A stretch of 64,000 nucleotides of DNA from Dicaeum eximium. Taxonomy: Eukaryota > Chordata > Aves > Passeriformes > Dicaeidae. The position numbers and the translations under genes are program-made. The notes under the pieces were generated by a model. It worked only from the letters and a program-made list of their open reading frames with translations. It ran no database searches and was not told where the DNA came from. Below are positions 1-10,968 of this stretch, in pieces (within the stretch, counting starts at the first letter, position 1; every line of letters starts with the position of its first letter). The DNA is taken from the NCBI GenBank assembly GCA_013396995.1, contig VWZP01002584.1:1-64000 (forward strand), in the 5' to 3' direction.

Positions 1-26
1 CCTTCTCCTTCTCCTTCTCCCTTTTT
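1..26. repeat. (CCTTCT)n pyrimidine microsatellite, cut by window edge
   Basis: The window opens inside a short hexamer repeat of CCTTCT units that decays into a T-run. The true left end lies outside the window, so its length is unknown. Confidence 0.85.
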
Positions 27-3000
27 ATCTGTACAATACGGGATTTATTTACACTTTAATTTTTTTTATTTTAGAATACAGTGTTTAAAGCAAAACAAAG
101 AATTTGTTGTCTAAGTAAAGAATAGCATGGCCCTGAGATGAATGTAAATTTATCAACTGAAACTGAGAGATGGGAGGTTGAAAACACAAAAGGTGGCATT
201 TTCCTTCAAAAGCCTGTTTTGTTGATAATTCCCTATCCATTCTTTTTAATATTAGAAAGAGTCTAGGAATAACTATTTTTAATGCTCTGACATCATAGAA
301 TTAATTTGACTACAAAAGAAAAATAATTTTAGCATCAGGAATGTTCCCCTGCACTTTTCCTTTTGCCAAGATGAATGACTACATGGAAATCTTGTCAACT
401 GCTTGAACTGTGTCCAGAAACAAGTAGGAAGTGAGTGCTGTTCCTGGAAAAATTATATGCTGCAGGTAGCACCACTCACCAAGGAGAAAAAGTCCTCCTG
501 GCACAAAGTAATGACTTCTTTTCTTTTGGGCAAATGAAGTGCCTCAATGAATATCCTGGATTTTTTTGGTAATTCAGCACATGATTTCTGGGAGTTGATT
601 AGAAATCAAGAGGAGTGAGGGATGTTTATGCTTCAGAAAACCAATCCCAGGGTTCTTCTAGGTTTTCAGAAACATGACATGAAGTCATATCACCACAGAG
701 TTAAGATAAAATAGCAGAGGTATGTTACAGACCTGCAATGGGTTCAGACAAAATTGTTGGCCATAATTTGTCATTATGGTGCATTGGTAGCAGACTTTGT
801 GTTGTGCTCAAGGTTCCTCAGCTTCATACTTTGTATTTTGTCTCTGTTTTGTCAGCATTGCTCACATTCAGATTATCATGGCCTATCTGCTGGGCTGAGT
901 TCTATTTGCCCTTTTCTGGAAGACTTGTTCCTTTACAGACAAGGCTCATGTGCTCTGTAAGACAAAAATGTTGAGGCACAGCAACAGACCTGGGTATAAT
1001 CTTCATCTAAACTGAAAAGTAAACTTAAACCATGGATTTTTAGTCTGTTATTTGAAGTCCATTGAGGCCAATGACTCCCATCTCATTGCTCCCCCAGGAA
1101 AATTGGATAAGACTCCCTCAAAAGAAAAATAAATGCAAGCTATGGGTCTGCTGAAGATAAGGCAAAATGTTCCACATATAGGTAGATGTTCCCTTTTGAT
1201 CTATCCAAAATCTTTAGTAGCACGTGAGTATATAAGTCATTAGCAGTGACATCAGTATATAAGGCATTAGCAGTCATGACAAAATTCTTTAAAGACAGAG
1301 CATGCCACCTTGAATAAGCACCCCAAAGTTTCAAGAGGCTCAGAAAAAGCTGATTAAGTCAAAAAAACCAACCCCAGATATAAAGATTGGTTTGTTTTTT
1401 GCCACATGATGAATCGTGTGGGTCACTATACATTGGTTACAAAGTCTTTCTGCTGGCTGGTATTAGAACTTGCAAATACTTTTTATCATCAGCATATTTA
1501 ACACAACATGAATATTTTGCTATTTATTATCTGTACAGAACCAGTGACCACCTCAACACAAAACACCAAATTAGCCTTTTGGATGGGAAAAAAAAAAAAG
1601 TTCTATTTCTTGTGAGTTTGAATAAAATGTTTCTAGGAAAGTGTAAGTAGAAAATTCTCTTTGAAGTGTCTTGTATTTTGACAACAAGACACACAATTTA
1701 TTGCCAAGAAATACTGTGCAGATTTTTTCTTGGAACATGTCATAATTTCTATATCCATGCTTTGAGTCTTAAAATAAATGACTAGGAAGTACATTTACAA
1801 TTCTGCATCTGAGTTAATTCTAGAGGAATGCTTTGATTTTTGATCCCTTATGCTCTATTGATGACACTTTTTTTGACTGCCCAGAAAGGACCATGGTACC
1901 TAAAATGCAGGATACTTGCTGGAATCCATTTTAGCTACCTCCTCTTGCTCCCTCTGAGCAGAAATTTCCAGATGAGCACTCTAATGAATTCTTCTGTGTT
2001 TTGTAGTGTGAACTGCCATCAATTAGGAACTAGGCTGAGACCATCAAACTAATTTTAATTAGAACCTCTGATTGGATTCATGCCAAGATCTCAAAGGTAA
2101 AAAACTAGTACAGACATTTGCCATCTTTTCCAAGTCAAAATTGGAATTCTAGTCAGCTCTCCTTCCTCAGTTTAGCATTTGCTTTCTTGGTGTATGTGCC
2201 TGTGTATGAGGTTAAATTTTATTTTCCTTGTCAGGAAGTAGAGATGTTCCTACATAGACTGAGCTGAGAGCATCCCATTATTCCATCCCTGTCATACACC
2301 ATTGCATTTATACTGGCAGGCAGAAAAGCAATTTTATCTCTCACACTTTCATTCTATATATTTAATTTCTAATGAGTTTCAGGGATGCTCCATTCCCAAG
2401 GCACATTACCTTCCATTATAACCACCATACACTATAATATTTAAAATAATAATAGAGAATAATAACAATAGCTAATGTGTAATCATCAGGCTCATTCTGT
2501 CTTGAATCTGTTCTTACAAAGTCTGACAATTGTATCCTGGTAATAAGAAGATCTGGCCTCTGGATGTTTCAGCTTGGAAAGATAATTTCTTATTATATTT
2601 CTTTATTATTATTATTATTATTTTAACCTTCACAATCTGTGATTTGAAATTCATGCTTAGAATTCACTTAGCCATAACCAGCTATCTGAAAGAGAAAATT
2701 GTTTCCCGTATGGCCAGGAAAATGTGCAAATGAGCTTTTCCTGACACTGGGAATATCTGTGCATTGAATGCATTTGTATGTATAGAGAACTCCACACATA
2801 ATGTTCTCCAGAATAGCCTTCGTATTGAATAGATTTGAGAGCAGTGAACCTTACAAACAGAATGATAGCTGAGGGATAGTTTTGGAGTTCATACACAAAA
2901 AAAAAATCTATAGGATCCTATGTAAATAGCTGGAGGCTGGAGGAATTAGACAGAGAAAAATTATGTCTGCTCAGGGAATAGACAGCTCAGACCATGTTGT

Positions 3001-5127
3001 TGACCCATTAAGTCACCTATGACAGTACTGAGACAGAAGCCAGGGGACTTCAGTTCAATCCTCAATTAGGTCATCCAATCAAAACGTGTTTAGGAACATA
3101 ACTAACCAGACGAGCTCCAGGATGTCTCAACTCCTGCCCTTTCTGTGTCCCACAACTAAATTTCAGTCAACTACATCAGGAATAAAATAAAGATGAGACC
3201 ACTGCTGCACCAACAGCTTGTGGTTGCACTAAAACATCACTTAGGTATAAATATATGCCCATATTGATGTCATGTTTCAAGCCTTTGTTGAGACCTAAGC
3301 TTATTTACAACCCAATAAGTATAAAGAGTTATTGAAAGTGTGTTAGACACATTATTCCTTTATCCATGGCTTAACTTTTTGGGTGGATTTTTAGGCCAGA
3401 ATCTAATTTTAGAAGTATTTTAGAGAAGTGCTTCCAAAGTAAGATGTCATTATGTGGGCAAGCCATACCCCCAAAACCAAGGATTAAAAGTTCTCAATGA
3501 CATTTCAAGGAGATTTGAGGGTTTGGTGACATTAAAAACATTTCAGGATACACAGTTCAGAAACTATTTTAAAATCTTGAGTCAATTCTGTCTTGTGAAA
3601 AAGCTGATAATTGGACAAGTAATTTTTTGTACATTATATGTAAATTCTGATAACCTGGTAGGTCCAGGTTCTTTGAAAAGAAAATAATTTTAAAGGATGA
3701 AAATATTCAGTGCTAAAATGAAGAAGGGAGAGCTTTAAATTTATAATTATTTTTTAAAGTTATGTTTAGAAGTAAGCTGTAAAATTAGTCTTTTGGTTTC
3801 CTGAAGTGTTTCCAGGTATTGCCATCTTAATCCCTATGGATGAGTTCCTTTTCTAGGGAAGGATTTATTTCAACCTTCATGTATGACACTTAACTTGTTA
3901 AGTATATTGTGAAAGCTGCTTTTGAAAATAATTTTCCCTGCAGTTTTTGTGATTTAAAGTAATGCTTATTGTTTCATTTCCTTGTGGGTTTTTAATATTA
4001 TGACCATAATTTTTGATCATCGGGGGAAAGCAAGTAACAACTCAAATGGGCACTGAGTCATTGCAGATCCAAAAGTTAATAACTTCCTTCACTTAACCAG
4101 CTCCATATTATTCCTGAATCAAATGTGCCCAGCCTCTTTTTTTTAATTAGATGTGTAATCATAGCAGGTTTTGATTATAGTAAAAGAGGTAAAGCTCTCA
4201 TGAGACCAGCCTGTGTCTGGTCATAAGCACATGGTAGGAGGTGGGAACAAGACAGTAGACATGGGGGACTATGGTTCTCACTCCGGACTGGCATTGTTAT
4301 ATGTCAAATTTGCAGGGGGAGAACCACTAACTGGAAGCCTCATCATCCAACTCCTATCTATACAGATTCTTTTTTACTGATTTTTCTAGACAAAATTTTA
4401 GAGCAGTGCCGAGCAAAAAACTTTCAGGCAAAGCAGTTCTTCTCTGGAGACCATATCTGCTCAGTGTTGCAGCCTTTATTTAGCAAAAGCATTTTTCTCC
4501 ACTCCAGCTTGTGAATCTTTAACTGAGTCAAGGAAATAATGTGATGTTCAGCAGACTCCAGTCAACTAAGATTACATTCTTTGTACCATGAGAGTAAGGG
4601 GAAAAAAACGCATTTGTTGAGACCAAAGGGCGCACAGAGGCAGCCCCGCAGTAATTCAAACATAAACAGGAAAGAAACTTGATAGAAAAGCCTGGCACTG
4701 GTCCATGTCAAGGCTAATTACTGCCACTTTGTTCATGCAAAGTTCTGAATTAATAAGGTAGAAGAAAAAGGGAATAGAGAGTGTGTACTTCTCTTCAAGG
4801 GCACAGCTTCATCCTCACAATTCTTTGCTTGCTCTTGAATTGAGAAGAAGACATAAGAGCTATTTCACAAAAAATATGCTGATTGAAACACACTGTCAAA
4901 AAAAAAGCAATTCTGATTTTGTTGACATTAGAATCACACTTGTTAGATAGTATTTAACAGTTATTGTGGCCTTCTATTTCATTAGTCAGAAACAGGGGCA
5001 GGTTTGTTTTATGGAAGGTCAATTTATCTGTCTAGCATAATGCCACTAACCAGTCAATTTGTTTTCTTCTACAATATCAGTAATTTTAAAGTGCATTTTC
5101 TTTGTTTAGCATTCAAACATGTTGAAT
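27..5127. other. Unique AT-rich non-coding DNA, no gene seen
   Basis: I see no gene, RNA gene or recognisable transposon here. Open frames are short (under 90 codons), have no family likeness and are interrupted in every frame. Minor features are a TTA-rich run near 2600-2622 and A-runs near 1590 and 2898. A stretch near 3030-3075 vaguely recalls the front part of a MIR SINE but is too weak to call. Confidence 0.6.
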
Positions 5128-5177
5128 GCTGTAATTATTTAAGTAAAATGGCAGCTGTAATTATTTAAGTAAAATGG
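5128..5177. repeat. 24-bp tandem duplication, period 26
   Basis: A 24-base unit beginning GCTGTAATTATTTAAG occurs at 5128-5151 and again at 5154-5177 with no mismatch, separated by two bases. The perfect identity suggests a recent local slippage duplication. The unit contains TAATTA, a homeodomain-type core, so the duplication doubles that site. Confidence 0.9.
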
Positions 5178-7070
5178 ATTTAAGTGGATAAGATAAAATA
5201 TGTTCCATTTTTAAAATATAAACATGGATATAAAACAATCTTCCTTTTCAAAAATTTTGGCATGGCCCCGAAAATCCTGCTGCAAAAGATAGGTCCCTAG
5301 CCTTGGAAACAATCCTTTGGGAGCCAGTAGACTACCCACATGGGTGATGAATTCTAGGAGGGAAAAGAGAATTTTTTACCAGTGGAAGTCCATCATTTCC
5401 ATTTAATGTCTTAGGGGACATAGCCACTGGAGTGAAAAACAGTGAAACTGGTTGAGCAAATGGCCAAACTCTGAGATTTTCACAAAATGGAGAAAAAATT
5501 CATGTACCAAACAGCTTTCCCGAGAGTGTAGTACAAAATAAGCTGTTTCTATTAAGGCTATTCCTGTAATACTCTAAAACAGAGATGTGTGTCTGTGTGT
5601 TCACACACAGACATTATCTCTGAAAAGAAAAAAGCAGTCCTGAGAGCTGACAGACCATTGATAACCATTATCTGTTTATTTTTTCCTTGAACTTAAGGCC
5701 GAGCAAGTAAGGGTTCATGTTTTCCACACACCCCTTTGATGTTTCATTGACTGCTTTTGTCAAAGTGAAATGTTTGAAGGCCGGGGAACCAGAAAGATGC
5801 AATAACTTTGCATAACGTGTGTGATATCACTTTCTGCTACTTGTAGGTAAAAACATGCATTGTTGACTAATGGCTTGAGATAGCCATAAGATGATTTTAT
5901 GTGTGCAGCCTCACAGACCCTACATATCTGGTCAGTGCCAAGCATGCAGTGTTCTCTGAGCTTAAAAATACATGTAGCTTGGATTGGTTGCTGAAGTGAC
6001 ATCATTCAAGCCATTTTAGCACATTTTATGTCGGCAGTATGAATACCACATTTTAAATTTGCCCAGGCCTTCTTGCCATTTTTATGTCAAGAGCTGGAAA
6101 GTACTCGAAATGAGATCCTTTCGTTTCAGTCCGGCTTCCCCTTCTGCATGCATGGAAAATGTGGTTACTCTACAAACTGTACTTTTCAGTGTGTGCACAA
6201 GTTTGTGTTCTCAAGGCCAAGAGCATTTGATACTTCCAGGCAGATTAAGAGCCATTCTAACAGCATAAATGCAGGACACAGTATGAAGGCAAAGACAAAT
6301 CTACTGTTTCGCTGAAGGCCATTAAAAACTGTGATTTTTGGCAAACCTTTCCATTACTGTGTTAAACTATAACAGAGATATGTTCAGAGGGGAAACAGTA
6401 TCCCCTTTGTTGAGCAAGAAAAAAAGAAATCCTGATTCCAAGCTGCCCTTATAAATTCTCACTGAACCCTTTCAAGTAGCTTGCCAAGACATTAGGCAGT
6501 TTTAGGAGAACACTGGGGTGCAGATTAATTCTTAATAAATTGATTGATATCCCTACAAGTAAGCAAGCAAGCTGTGTGCTCAAATGCCATTTGGGTCCCG
6601 TGTATCTGACAGCTTCTTGTATAAATTATGGTTTCATTCTTTAAAAGACCAGTGTGTCATCTGTATTAAAAGTCTTCAAGAGCTTACAGTTGTTTCACAT
6701 TATAGCTTATTGTATTTCAGTTCTGGTATATTCTTTCTATAAGTAATCTTCTGGGAGCCAGAGAAATAGGAGCCCTTCAGAGTGCAACGACAATGACTTT
6801 TCCATGTTTCCGTTCTGCTCTGTGCTGGTGGGGGAGCAACTGGAAGAGAGTAATGGAAGCTTCCTAAGCACCCAGGTTCCTTAACATTTTATTCAATTTT
6901 CAGTAGGTTTTGATTTTCATTTTGCAAAGAGAGCTGGGGGAGACTGGTGACTCCTCACAGACAGTAAATATTCACCTCTCAGCCATCATTAACCCCCAGG
7001 AACCTAAACCTCAGTTTCAGTTCGTCTGGTTGGGTCTAGGGGGTGGTGGTGTCTGACCAGCACTCCCAAA
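5178..7070. other. Unique non-coding DNA with a small nested hairpin
   Basis: No gene is seen. A perfect 11-bp inverted repeat with a 2-nt loop lies at 5590-5613, and 5-bp outer arms (5582-5586 and 5616-5620) can extend it. Short frames around 6059-6315 have no family likeness. Confidence 0.55.
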
Positions 7071-7089
7071 GTGACTGAAAATTATCAGA

Positions 7090-7160
7090 CACATTTAAAA
7101 AAAGAAAAAAAAGAAAAAAAAAAACCAAAAAACAAAACCAAACCAAAACAAAACCCCCAG
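7090..7160. repeat. A-rich low-complexity tract (AAAAC/AACC type)
   Basis: A run of A-tracts broken by G and then CC, of the kind common in bird genomes. It has no TSD or body that would make it the tail of a retrocopy. Confidence 0.8.
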
Positions 7161-7636
7161 GATAAAAACTACTTCAGGGGTAAAATTACTCTACAGCTAA
7201 AAATGTATTATCATACACATTTCCAGTGGAAAAGTGTGAAGAACCCGTATGTAAATTTCTATAGCATTAATTTAATTCCTTTGAAAATTGTTCATGTATG
7301 TGTTACAGATGTTTGATAAGGAACTCTAAGAAAAATGATATTTCTTTATTTTCAGCCATATTTTTCTTAGGAATGAGGGTATTTTTTACAGCAACTACAA
7401 CATGAGAAGTCACTGAATTTTGACTGGGCAGGTGCTTGGGTTTTATAATCAGTGTGATCTTTTTTTATATTTTTCAGCCTATAATTTTTCACAAACATGA
7501 AACAGACAAATGATCAAATGAAAGCCTAAACTATACATATACACAATGTAAAATATAGTTAATTTAAAGGGAAATGTTCTGTAGGCATCATGAGAAGCCT
7601 ATCATACTACCATACATTAAAAATGAGAACAACTAT

Positions 7637-8006
7637 TGCACTTTGGGGTTGTTTGACCATGGCTGGACACCAAGTGTCCACCAAAACTGTCCCCTTCTCA
7701 GCTGGACAGGGGAGAGAAAATACACTGAAAGGCTTGGGGACAGAGGTAAGGACCAGGAGAGATCACTCACCTGTCACAGGTAAAACAGGCTTTACTTGGG
7801 GCAAAACTAAATTAATATATCACCAATCAAATCACAGTAAGATAATGAGAAATAAACTAAACATTAAAACCTTTCACCCACTCCTCCGTTCTTTCCAAGC
7901 TCAACTTCACTCCCAGTTTTGTGCAGGTATTGTCTCTGCTGCTGCTTCTTCTTCCTGTAGCTCTTGCTCCACCTCCAAAAACTTTGCCATGAAAACTCAA
8001 TAAACA
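7637..8006 (-). mobile_element. Degraded solo LTR, avian ERVL-like, internally deleted
   Basis: The plus strand here is the reverse complement of a long terminal repeat I recognise from bird ERVL-like elements. Hallmarks on the plus strand are a GACCATGGCTGGACACCA-like end (7656 on), a CAGCTGGACAGGGGAGAGA segment near 7700, a GAGATCACTCACC segment near 7760, CACCAATCAAATCA near 7821 and the other end near 7983-8006 reading CTTTGCCATG. The element is oriented on the minus strand because the recognised promoter-side end lies at 8006. At about 370 bp it lacks most of the GC-rich middle part of the full LTR. No internal gag or pol sequence adjoins it, and I see no clear target-site duplication. 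The 137-codon plus-strand frame at 7590-8003 is a chance frame across this LTR. Confidence 0.85.
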
Positions 8007-9510
8007 TTTTAATTTTTTTAAACCACGTCTTTATATCATACAATTTCTGTTCTTTCATTTTCTGTGATTTAACTATTTCCATGGTTATTTTTTATCCTTT
8101 CACAATACTTTTTGAAGACTCTGGATACTATTGCAATTTACAGTTTCTAAGGAAATTCCAGTTACTTAGGTTAACAGGTTGAAAATGAGGTTCCTGAAAA
8201 ACATTTCAGGGATATTTGGGATGAGAAATTGCCAAGTGTTCTACATTGTTTAAGTGTATAAAATTGAGATACACCCAGAATTTCTTAATTTAACCTTCTC
8301 TGCTGATTTTACTTCTAGGTCAAACCTCAAGCCTGATCCCTATTTGTAATAAGGAAATAGCAGCCTGTCCAGGGATGCCAGGGATTAGCACCCACACAGG
8401 TGTGACTGAATTCACACCTGAGTTTTACTTTGCAGATTACCTGTCAGTACCACTGTTCCAGGGGCTGGAATAATGGCAGGGGCAAAGCCAAGGCTGCACC
8501 TGTGTGTGCAGCAGCAAATTTCTGAAACCTGAGACTGTATCTGGTGTCTTAACCTACTCCAGCACCTAAAATAAGCCCCTTATCTCTTTGGAAAGAGGTG
8601 AGCTTCTGAAAAGCAAGATGCTAGAGTACTGAAAATAACCAACATGAATAGGCAAGGAAGAACTGTTACTGAACAATAAGATGTTAAGCATTTCCTTTAT
8701 CAAAACAAGTCTTTGAAAATATCTTACAAGTAAGGTTTTGCAGAAAAGGCATTAATGCTCTTATATGCTAACACTTCACTGGATATTTTGAATTAATTCT
8801 TATTAATCTATCCTGTTAGAACTACTGATTTTGTTTTCAAATATTCTTAAATTATACTTTTTACTCTCTGAATGCCTCTTATTACATGTTCGGGCTTCTT
8901 TTCTTTAGTTTTTAACCTTTCTGCAGATAAAAATAAAAACCTGTTGTGGCACCCAGAAAATCATACCTCATCTATTCACATCCAGGCTTCATGTAAACTG
9001 CAAAAACTCTGTGCTGACGTCTAATTCAAACCCACAAGGCCTGTGGCATCACATTGTTCTTATCCAGACTGTTAAAATGTACCCCTCCTGTTAAAATATA
9101 TCTTTCCTGTATAGAGAATCCAAATAGTTTATATATGAACAAATTTTTTTTTCCATTTTCTTAATAGGACCCTGTAATAAGGATGGGATACCATAGGGGC
9201 TATTTTATTGGCTTGTTAGAATGCAGTACATTGATCCCAACTGCTAAATCATTTTTATGGCACATTAACAGTATCATGACATCAGGAAACATATCTCTCA
9301 GCTTGAGGGACCTCTTTCCAAACCAAACACATCCCACATGAACACTGAAAACAAATCATATCAGTCTATTCTACAGTGGAATAATAGAGGCCATTTTCAG
9401 TCTTAAAAATGTTTCCTCAAGCGAGTCTTCGCTCAGACTTGGGATTACATTTAAAAGTTTGGAAATACCTTAGGTTTTGTCTAAGCTTTCTGTTACTCCT
9501 TTAGCTTAAA
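8007..9510. other. Unique non-coding DNA with a paired E-box palindrome
   Basis: No gene is seen. At 8397-8420 a perfect 9-bp inverted repeat (CAGGTGTGA, 6-nt loop, TCACACCTG) places two E-box cores, CAGGTG and CACCTG, 12 bp apart between their inner edges. The rest is ordinary AT-rich sequence. Confidence 0.55.
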
Positions 9511-9513
9511 AAT

Positions 9514-9537
9514 GTTTGGTTGGTTGGTTGGTTGGTN
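9514..9537. repeat. (TTGG)n tetramer with one ambiguous base
   Basis: About five TTGG units end at an N at 9537, the only ambiguous base I noticed in the window. This fits a base-calling failure at a short tandem repeat. Confidence 0.85.
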
Positions 9538-10756
9538 CTGGGTTGTTTAATCATATATTGATGAAAAGCACATAAATTCTGGAGCAAATTTTTACTACTA
9601 CTTGGTATCTGATATCACTGTGCAGAAAAGGAAGATGGAGAAAGCAGTGGGTGGTTTGGCCTTCCTGTATTTCAGAATATGTGTGGCACTCCCTAAATCA
9701 GATGATTGGTATAGGGAAAAAAGTATTGTACTAATTTTGTTTTGACTGTTATCACAAATACTTTGTAACAAATATTTCTCAAGCAGGAACGTGAGCATCT
9801 GATTCTAATGTTAGATTTGCAGGATGCTTCATTTCACATTGGGAGTGGTTCTCTGCTCAGCATTTATACACAGGTTTACCTCTCAAAGAACTAGCCTTGC
9901 TCTCTTTTTTCTTTATTTGTATATTTTCTTCTACTGTTTGTTAATAATGACAGTTGCCCTCTACTTCAGAAATCAAAACAGTAACTACTAAAACAACAAA
10001 CATTTGCAGCCTTCATTTCTGCCTACAGCCTTCCTTTGATATGCAGTCTCTGTCTCCAAATTAATATGAAAATGGCTGGGATGGGGAATGCTGAAGAAAA
10101 CAATCTGAATATACTTTTAATATTTTCTCTTATGCTCTACTAAATAAGACCTGATATCACCTTTGTAAAAGCAAAATGAATCCTAAGAAATCTGAGCCAG
10201 GGAGCCTAATCCAGATTTCTAAGGAAAACATCAGACATCATCTCAGAAAGGACATGGTGCATGAAAATACTCAAATTTATCTCCCATTTCAGCCAGAGCT
10301 TGTCATTAACAACTCACAGCCTCCTTCTATCTAAGAGAAATACTTGGGAAAGATCTGTAGCTGTTATTAACTATCAAAGTTTATATGAACCAATTGCATT
10401 AAGTAAAGGATGAGAATCTTCCACTTTTATTTTACTGTTTTTCTAGATTAAAAAATAAAGCTCTCCTTCACTCTTTAAATAACTTCACTGTTGGCACCAG
10501 GTGTGCTAATTTCTCAGCTGTTTCCTATTCTGCAGGAAGAACTGGCACCTGTGCCAAAGAAAGTGAATTATTGTGTTTCCTACTTGTTTTCCCAGGCTCC
10601 TGGTTGTCCATATCTTCTGATGCTAGATATGTAATGACCATCCATTGAACAAGAGACTTAAAGAATTAACTTTTCAGTGATGATTATTATATGATAAAAT
10701 ATGTGAAAATAGTCTGATCAGTAGGTAATCATTCATTAGGTGCACCTTTCTCATTG
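9538..10756. other. Unique AT-rich non-coding DNA
   Basis: No gene, RNA gene or recognisable repeat is seen. The one minus-strand frame at 9598-9798 (66 codons) has no family likeness. Confidence 0.55.
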
Positions 10757-10968
10757 TTTTTTCCTTTCCTTTCCTTTCCTTTCCTTTCCTTTCCTTTCCT
10801 TTCCTTTCCTTTCCTTTCCTTTCCTTTCCTTTCCTTTCCTTTCCTTTCCTTTCCTTTCCTTTCCCTTTCCCTTTCCCTTTCCCTTTCCCTTTCCCTTTCC
10901 CTTTCCCTTTCTTTCCTTTTCCCTTTCCCTTCCTTTTTCTCTTCCTTCCTTCCTTCCTTCCTTTTCTC
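10757..10968. repeat. Compound pyrimidine microsatellite (CCTTT)n-(CCCTTT)n-(CCTT)n
   Basis: About 20 pentamer units (10761 to about 10864) are followed by about 8 CCCTTT hexamers (to about 10910), then mixed units and a short CCTT tetramer run. The whole 210-bp tract is nearly pure pyrimidine on the plus strand and is followed by a purine-rich AAAAC tract to about 11020. Every long frame overlapping it (Lys/Arg/Glu/Gly-rich on one strand, Phe/Leu/Ser/Pro-rich on the other) comes from the repeat and is not a gene. Confidence 0.97.

Noticed and set aside
3030..3075. Possible MIR SINE 5' part
   Set aside because: Only a short and poor match (AGCCAGGGGACTTCAGTTC) with no continuation into the MIR core.
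7590..8003. 137-codon plus-strand frame
   Set aside because: It covers an antisense ERV LTR end to end and has no retroviral or host protein likeness.
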